A stretch of 9,857 nucleotides of DNA, taken from contig CABGHH010000044.1 in NCBI GenBank assembly GCA_902158745.1, forward strand, positions 1-9,857. The letters are read 5' to 3'. Below the pieces are notes generated by a model. That model saw only the letters and a list, made by a program, of their open reading frames with translations, did no database searches and was not told the origin of the DNA. Both the position numbers and the translations under genes were made by a program. This DNA comes from Candidatus Methanolliviera sp. GoM_asphalt (lineage in GTDB: Archaea; Halobacteriota; Methanoliparia; Methanoliparales; Methanoliparaceae). This document shows, in pieces, positions 5,986 to 9,857 of the stretch (position 1 is its first letter; every line of letters starts with the position of its first letter).

Positions 5986-6258
5986 TCACCCTCCCCCTAT
6001 ATCTCCTTCATCCATATCTACTTTAGAAAGCATATCCGCCTTCTCTTTAAGCTTACTCTCTACCTCTTCAATAGAAATATCTTTTGTTTCAGAACGGTCT
6101 TTTAGAGTGGCCGGCTCCAAGAAAAGAATATCGTAATATAAGCCGTTGTCCAACAATGCCCATGTTTTTCCTCCTACCTCTCTTCCTTCTCTTTTTATCT
6201 CCTCGATGATTCCTTTTGTTCCTGTATTGACATAAATGACCGCGTCGCCCACATTCAT
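5986..6258 (-). CDS. DUF2098-type small protein
   Basis: This 90-residue soluble protein has the start MNVGDAVIYVNTGTKGIIEEI and the segment KTWALLDNGLYYDILFLEP. That combination (V-G-D-x-V-x-Y-V-N-T-G-T-x-G, then W-A-L-L-D-N-G-L-Y-Y) is what I know as the DUF2098 family of archaea, mostly methanogens and relatives; its function is unknown. The small beta-rich core at 1-50 resembles an SH3-like or KOW-like barrel, which is inference. The remainder (about 51-90) is an acidic, lysine-rich helical tail ending in Gly-Gly-Gly. A GTG at 6267 would extend it by three residues, but AGGTGA (minus strand, 6269-6264) is spaced five bases before the ATG at 6258 and overlaps that GTG, which decides for the ATG. 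The gene is co-oriented with the OsmC-like gene 28 bp upstream and could share its transcript. Confidence 0.75.
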   Translation of the reverse strand: MNVGDAVIYVNTGTKGIIEEIKREGREVGGKTWALLDNGLYYDILFLEPATLKDRSETKDISIEEVESKLKEKADMLSKVDMDEGDIGGG

Positions 6259-6286
6259 AAAGATCACCTATTCAAATATACCTTCT

Positions 6287-7417
6287 CTATCTTATTCCCA
6301 TAAACGCGAGTACAGACTTTACGGCTTGAATGCGATTTGGGCCCGAAATGAGCGGAGCAAACGCAGTCACAGCTTTTGGTAAAATTGTTACTACCGTAGT
6401 TAACATCTCTGGTCGGGGCGTAGTAGCACTTCTCAAAGGGCGTGAACTTATAAACTTCGATAACGTTGGCATAATCATACTGATAAGATAATCATAATTC
6501 TGTCTGAATATGCCTCTCATCACTGGAAGAACGATGCCTCTCGTGTCATCGATGCCCGGTACCATAGAATTTTCTGCTTCCATCAACTCATGCTCTTTTT
6601 CAAATTCTACATCTTTTCTTTCCACATGAGCAGGTTTGTATGTGTTGCTGACGGGACAGATCGCATCGTTAAGTATCTCCATATTATAGAAATTCTTCTT
6701 TGCCCCATTGGGTATAGTGATCTTACCTTCAAAAACCGTACAATCTTTATACGCCTCTCTGCCATCTGCCGCATCCCATTCGGCAGAATAAGTAAGATCA
6801 TAGTCAGAAATTGTACACCCCGCTATACGAGAGAGTACAACGTCAATCATACCATAGCATGCCTCGGCATTTGCTGTCAAAGTATCTCTAGGATCCATTG
6901 CCCCCTCTTCATCGAATGCATATTCCATTACTTTTCCGGTTTCTGACGTAACAACAGCTCTGTTATCTTCTAATTTGCCTTCACATCCAAAAGGTGCATC
7001 CATCCTTTCCTGCTTTATATTTAGGGAAACTGCATAGATGTCATCAAAAACTGACTCTACACTCTTCATCAATCTTTCGGCATTATCCTTCTCTCCATCT
7101 ACCTCGATCTCTGGTTGAATATTCAATAGGGGGGCTTTGCTAATTCCCCAGCTAGTTAGCAGTCCCAAATTTCTAGTTACCCTAACATTGGCTGAATTCA
7201 GATTTAACCCCAACGATTTAGCCTGCTTTGCCAACGCACAGAGGTAATACCCAGCAGTACCAGATGATTGTGCATCACCGGGGCACATACTGTTGCGTTC
7301 TCCGGCAAAGTATGGCATATCGATCTCGCTCTCTGCACCGGTTTCTTGGGAGATAAATCCAAACTTTAATGGATATCTCACATCTTTTTTCCACCACAAA
7401 CGTACCTTACGTATCAT
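6287..7417 (-). CDS. Two-domain OsmC-like protein with a C-terminal extension
   Basis: From the ATG at 7417 the protein has 376 residues and contains two OsmC-like folds. Domain 1 (about 3-135) has Cys60 in GYYLCALAKQAKSLGL, a helix in the position of the OsmC peroxidatic cysteine, but its second site reads DDIYAVS (126-131) where CPVS is expected. Domain 2 (about 145-275) has Cys187 in ANAEACYGMIDVVLS and Cys254 in DAICPVSNTYK, the complete OsmC cysteine pair. OsmC/Ohr proteins reduce organic hydroperoxides, so thiol peroxidase activity is possible in domain 2, while domain 1 looks degenerate. The last ~95 residues, from EHELMEAENS onward, are basic, proline-containing and mildly hydrophobic, and match nothing I know. 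The start is chosen because AGGGGGT (7430-7424) lies six bases upstream and the TATA box predicts transcription from about 7452; the longer 395-residue frame from 7474 would begin upstream of that. No signal peptide is seen. Confidence 0.7.
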   Translation of the reverse strand: MIRKVRLWWKKDVRYPLKFGFISQETGAESEIDMPYFAGERNSMCPGDAQSSGTAGYYLCALAKQAKSLGLNLNSANVRVTRNLGLLTSWGISKAPLLNIQPEIEVDGEKDNAERLMKSVESVFDDIYAVSLNIKQERMDAPFGCEGKLEDNRAVVTSETGKVMEYAFDEEGAMDPRDTLTANAEACYGMIDVVLSRIAGCTISDYDLTYSAEWDAADGREAYKDCTVFEGKITIPNGAKKNFYNMEILNDAICPVSNTYKPAHVERKDVEFEKEHELMEAENSMVPGIDDTRGIVLPVMRGIFRQNYDYLISMIMPTLSKFISSRPLRSATTPRPEMLTTVVTILPKAVTAFAPLISGPNRIQAVKSVLAFMGIR

Positions 7418-7473
7418 GTTTGTACCCCCTTTTGTCTCTGTTTTATATCTAATGACCCATGATAATTTTTTCA

Positions 7474-7481
7474 TTATATAA
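7474..7481 (-). promoter_or_regulatory. TATA box of the OsmC-like gene
   Basis: On the minus strand TTATATAA lies about 60 bp before the ATG at 7417. Archaeal spacing puts the transcription start near 7452, giving a leader of about 35 bases that contains the AGGGGGT ribosome binding site. The AT-rich gap to the divergent SCP2 gene (7482-7653) shows no other clear element. Confidence 0.55.
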
Positions 7482-7653
7482 CTTAAAGCTTTCCCTTCAG
7501 TGAGATCGTAAAGTTAGTGGGTATTTGAAGAAGATACGATCAAAATTTGGAGTGTACTTTTACAAACCAAGAGAAGAAGCACAGCTTACATAAAAGATCA
7601 TCTATTATTCAGAGGATTATCCGATTCTTCGACAGAAGATTAGGATAGTAAAT

Positions 7654-7661
7654 TTTATATA
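7654..7661 (+). promoter_or_regulatory. TATA box of the SCP2-domain gene, leaderless start
   Basis: TTTATATA is a near-perfect archaeal TATA box centred about 25 bp before the ATG at 7683. Transcription should therefore begin at the start codon. No Shine-Dalgarno sequence is present in the A-rich stretch between them, which agrees with a leaderless mRNA. Confidence 0.65.
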
Positions 7662-7682
7662 CATATCTAATAACAAAAAATT

Positions 7683-8216
7683 ATGGTAATAGAAGAGATA
7701 GATAAGATAGTTGGCATGTTCAATGATTTAATGAAGGAAATTGCTGCCGTTTTGGAGACGTTGAAAAAGGAAGATATAGGGGATATACTCGAAAAGGAGC
7801 CGGAATTATTGAAGAGGCTCTTTGACATCGGAGAAGGTATGGATAATCTGCCGAAGATGATAAAAGACGGTATAGATATCATCAACGAATCGATGGAGGC
7901 ATTCACCCGAAGATACGATGAACTCAAGCAGGCAGTGGATGAAGCCGGAGAGCTCGGCATCAACTTCGAACTTTCGGATGTCCCCATCGGATTTTACCTG
8001 GAGATGAAAGAGGGAAAGATCTCGATCGGGCTTGGCGAATTGGAGGAACCGACGCTTATGATAAAGGCGGAGATGCCAACGATCATAAAATTGCTGACGG
8101 GGGAACTCGACGGGATGGAGGCGTTCATCTCCGAGAAGATTGCCATTGAGGGATCAGCCGGCGAGGCAATGAAAATTCTTCCATTGCAGGAATTTATGAA
8201 ACAATTGAGGGGTTAG
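7683..8216 (+). CDS. SCP2 sterol-carrier-like lipid-binding protein with helical N-terminus
   Basis: The 177-residue protein has two parts. Residues 1-95 are highly charged and predicted helical (IDKIVGMFNDLMKEIAAVLE and following, with acidic/hydrophobic spacing that suggests a coiled coil or helical bundle). Residues about 97-175 match the SCP2 fold: strands in VPIGFYLEMKEGKISIGLG, then PTLMIKAEMPTIIKLLTGEL (123-142), the ridge DGMEAFISEKIAIEG at 143-157, and the last helix ILPLQEFM. The I-K-L-L-T-G-E-L, A-F-I-S-x-K-I-x-I-E-G order is the family signature. SCP2 domains bind lipids or acyl groups in a hydrophobic tunnel; the archaeal ligand is unknown. There is no signal peptide or membrane span, so it is cytoplasmic. 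The start is set by the TATA spacing. No T-run follows its stop; the convergent gene ends 46 bp later. Confidence 0.75.
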   Translation: MVIEEIDKIVGMFNDLMKEIAAVLETLKKEDIGDILEKEPELLKRLFDIGEGMDNLPKMIKDGIDIINESMEAFTRRYDELKQAVDEAGELGINFELSDVPIGFYLEMKEGKISIGLGELEEPTLMIKAEMPTIIKLLTGELDGMEAFISEKIAIEGSAGEAMKILPLQEFMKQLRG

Positions 8217-8231
8217 ATAGAAATAGAATAG

Positions 8232-8255
8232 AAAAAAATAAAAAAATAAAAAAAA
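8232..8255 (-). terminator. Triple oligo-U terminator of the large minus-strand gene
   Basis: On the minus strand, starting seven bases after the TAA at 8265-8263, come T8, A, T7, A, T7 (8255-8248, 8246-8240, 8238-8232). Runs of U without a needed hairpin are the known intrinsic termination signal of archaeal RNA polymerase, and three in a row should be efficient. On the plus strand the same bases are oligo-A, so they would not terminate the SCP2 gene. Confidence 0.7.
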
Positions 8256-8262
8256 GAGAAGA

Positions 8263-9857
8263 TTAGAGGTGCTCTAAATATATAGGATGCACCTCCCCCA
8301 GTTCCTTTCTGTACGACTTTGCATAATCCGAGAGCGGTTTAAACTCTGGAACCTCCACATCCTTCTTCCCCATCTTCTTATCCGCGAGCTTGCTGTAGTG
8401 CTCTATGTTGTCGCCGAGCCCACTGTATCCCTCATTCACCATAATTTCCACCTTCTCCAGGGTCATATCGAGTGGCCAGACCTGCCCTACACCTATATCC
8501 ATCCTAGGGAACGTCTTTACAGGTATAGGCTCATAAGCAGGATCAACTACAAATTTTAGGCGGAGAACATCGCCTATAGAAGGTATTATTCCTGTCTCCC
8601 TATCCGCGCCGACCTCATCGCTCTCCAACACCTCCCAGAACTCTTCACTTGGCGGATCGGTCAAAAATTGCCTTATATTTTTCCCTTCCGCCGAGAATAT
8701 AGGAGGGATCATCCTGGCGATTCCCCTTGGGGGCAACATACACCCATCTGGAACTGTCGACATTTCATTGAACGGGCCGTGTTCCCATACATCTTTACGT
8801 AATCTCCATTGGAGTGGACACTTCTTCTCACTCACTTGAATCGGTTGATAAATCTCATACCCGGTAGCCAATTGGGACAGACGCATGGTGTATGTCTCCG
8901 TCGATGTATTCACGAAGAGATTAAAGATCGCCGGGAAGGGAAAATAGCCGTAGCAAATATAGGGTACTCCGATCATCTCTGCCGTGAATAAACCGAGATA
9001 AACAGCATACCAACTGAATACGCTGTCCAGAAAAGAATTCTGCACTAGAACCGCCACATGCGTAGTAACGGAACTCGTATAATTCGTAGCGTTCTGAAAC
9101 TCTGGAAGGAGCTCCAATCTCATATCCCTCGTGAATTCGTTCGTACCCTTCGCCCAATCAGAGCAGTCCCAGGTATGCTTCGGTATATCCTTGATCTTCA
9201 CACCTGTCGCGAAGTGTCTCCTCTCGAGACGGTCAGACATCTCCCCAAGTGGTACACCCGTAACCATCTTCCCCAGAAATTCTGTGCCCTTATCGACTTC
9301 CCCATTTGCGCCGTACTTTATGACATCCATATTGGGAGGAAGTTTCCAGTAATCCTCTCTTGTTGCATGCTCCCCGTATCCTACACCCTGATACATTATG
9401 AGGTCTTCCTCGTCGTACCTCTCCTCCAATTCCTTGCATGAAGCGAGTATCCAACCACGCGATTGAATTCCATCCTCGATGTGGAAGCCGTGGATCCAAT
9501 ATATCTCCTTCGTAGCCTCATTTATGTGTGACCACATCATCGTGGCAGATTTTCCGAAGAGCTGCATATTGACCGCAGCCCCCACCGGCGGAGAGATACT
9601 GTACACAGGGGGAAAGCTCAGATACGAGAAGTTCTCTAGCAGAGGAACCTCGTATGGTAGAGGCGGATGATCCTTTATCACTCTCCTCGAATTCTCGTGC
9701 CCGTCGACCATCACCCTATATGACCATTCCGCGTCGACTTCATATTCTATCTCACGATATAGCTTCTCGGTGAGGGTAAGACCTATATCCCTAATCATAT
9801 TACCACCGAGTATCAGCGCCACATCGAAGTGAGTCCAATGCGGTATCTCGGGATATA
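8263..9857 (-). CDS. Large protein of unknown family (5' end beyond right edge)
   Basis: An open minus-strand frame of 530 full codons ends at TAA 8265-8263 and stays open to the window edge. A GTG at 9822 and an ATG at 9798 are possible internal starts, but the codons upstream (YPEIPHWTHFDVALILGGN spans the GTG) read as ordinary protein, so the true start probably lies outside. I do not recognise the family. Counting from the GTG, visible features are an aromatic and proline-rich stretch at 64-80 (NFSYLSFPPVYSISPPV), a W-rich segment at 97-125 with HGFHIEDG, a Cys220/Trp pair (TWDCSDW), and a strongly hydrophobic region at about 253-304 (from THVAVLVQNSF to FPAIFNLFV) that could be one or two membrane or buried helices. 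Cysteines at 335 and 361 are followed by a charged C-terminal tail. Three N-x-S/T sites cluster near 245-307. It could be a membrane or surface protein or an enzyme; no catalytic motif is visible. Confidence 0.75.
   Translation of the reverse strand, partial: YPEIPHWTHFDVALILGGNMIRDIGLTLTEKLYREIEYEVDAEWSYRVMVDGHENSRRVIKDHPPLPYEVPLLENFSYLSFPPVYSISPPVGAAVNMQLFGKSATMMWSHINEATKEIYWIHGFHIEDGIQSRGWILASCKELEERYDEEDLIMYQGVGYGEHATREDYWKLPPNMDVIKYGANGEVDKGTEFLGKMVTGVPLGEMSDRLERRHFATGVKIKDIPKHTWDCSDWAKGTNEFTRDMRLELLPEFQNATNYTSSVTTHVAVLVQNSFLDSVFSWYAVYLGLFTAEMIGVPYICYGYFPFPAIFNLFVNTSTETYTMRLSQLATGYEIYQPIQVSEKKCPLQWRLRKDVWEHGPFNEMSTVPDGCMLPPRGIARMIPPIFSAEGKNIRQFLTDPPSEEFWEVLESDEVGADRETGIIPSIGDVLRLKFVVDPAYEPIPVKTFPRMDIGVGQVWPLDMTLEKVEIMVNEGYSGLGDNIEHYSKLADKKMGKKDVEVPEFKPLSDYAKSYRKELGEVHPIYLEHL

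Noticed and set aside
6287..6570. Frameshift in the OsmC-like gene producing an artificial C-terminal tail
   Set aside because: The tail stays open in the same frame to a normal stop, has reasonable codon use and residues, and I saw no OsmC-like continuation in another frame; it is treated as genuine but unassigned.
6590..6946. 118-codon plus-strand frame opposite the OsmC-like gene
   Set aside because: It is a shadow of the OsmC-like coding sequence with Cys/Ile/Arg-rich composition and no start signals.

Overview
The window looks like a chromosomal segment from a euryarchaeon. The evidence is a tight ftsZ1-secE-nusG(spt5)-rpl11 block with archaeal-type proteins (57-residue SecE, NGN+KOW Spt5, FtsZ of the FtsZ1 type), TATA boxes about 26 bp upstream of starts, leaderless genes mixed with genes that have GGAGG/GGTGA ribosome binding sites, a METTL5-like archaeal RNA methylase, and a DUF2098-type protein that I know mainly from methanogens and their relatives. 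A methanogen-related or methane/alkane-oxidising lineage is plausible, but the exact lineage cannot be read from the sequence. I see no rRNA, tRNA, insertion sequence, phage gene or CRISPR array.

Left part (1-2700): the beginning of a minus-strand RNA methylase leaves the window at the left edge. It diverges from two tandem plus-strand paralogues (391-1383 and 1621-2610). Both have a signal peptide and a transglutaminase-like Cys-His-Asp core, so they are probably exported enzymes from a local duplication. A possible 25-codon microgene (2615-2692) with a strong ribosome binding site sits between the second paralogue and the next gene.

Centre (2706-5973): a TrmJ-type tRNA 2'-O-methyltransferase is followed by a 316-bp gap holding two small hairpins with the same UUC loop. 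Then comes the information-processing and cell-division operon: FtsZ1, SecE, NusG/Spt5 and ribosomal protein uL11, with overlapping stop/start codons. The usual downstream L1-L10-L12 genes are absent; the operon ends against a convergent minus-strand gene 12 bp later.

Right part (5986-9857): two minus-strand genes, a DUF2098-type protein and a two-domain OsmC-like protein whose first domain has lost the second cysteine. A divergent, leaderless plus-strand gene follows, encoding an SCP2-type lipid-binding domain behind a helical N-terminus. A long minus-strand protein that I cannot assign runs off the right edge, and its 3' end carries a triple oligo-U terminator. The most unusual items are the duplicated exported transglutaminase-like pair, the OsmC-OsmC fusion with its extra C-terminal region, and the unassigned large protein.
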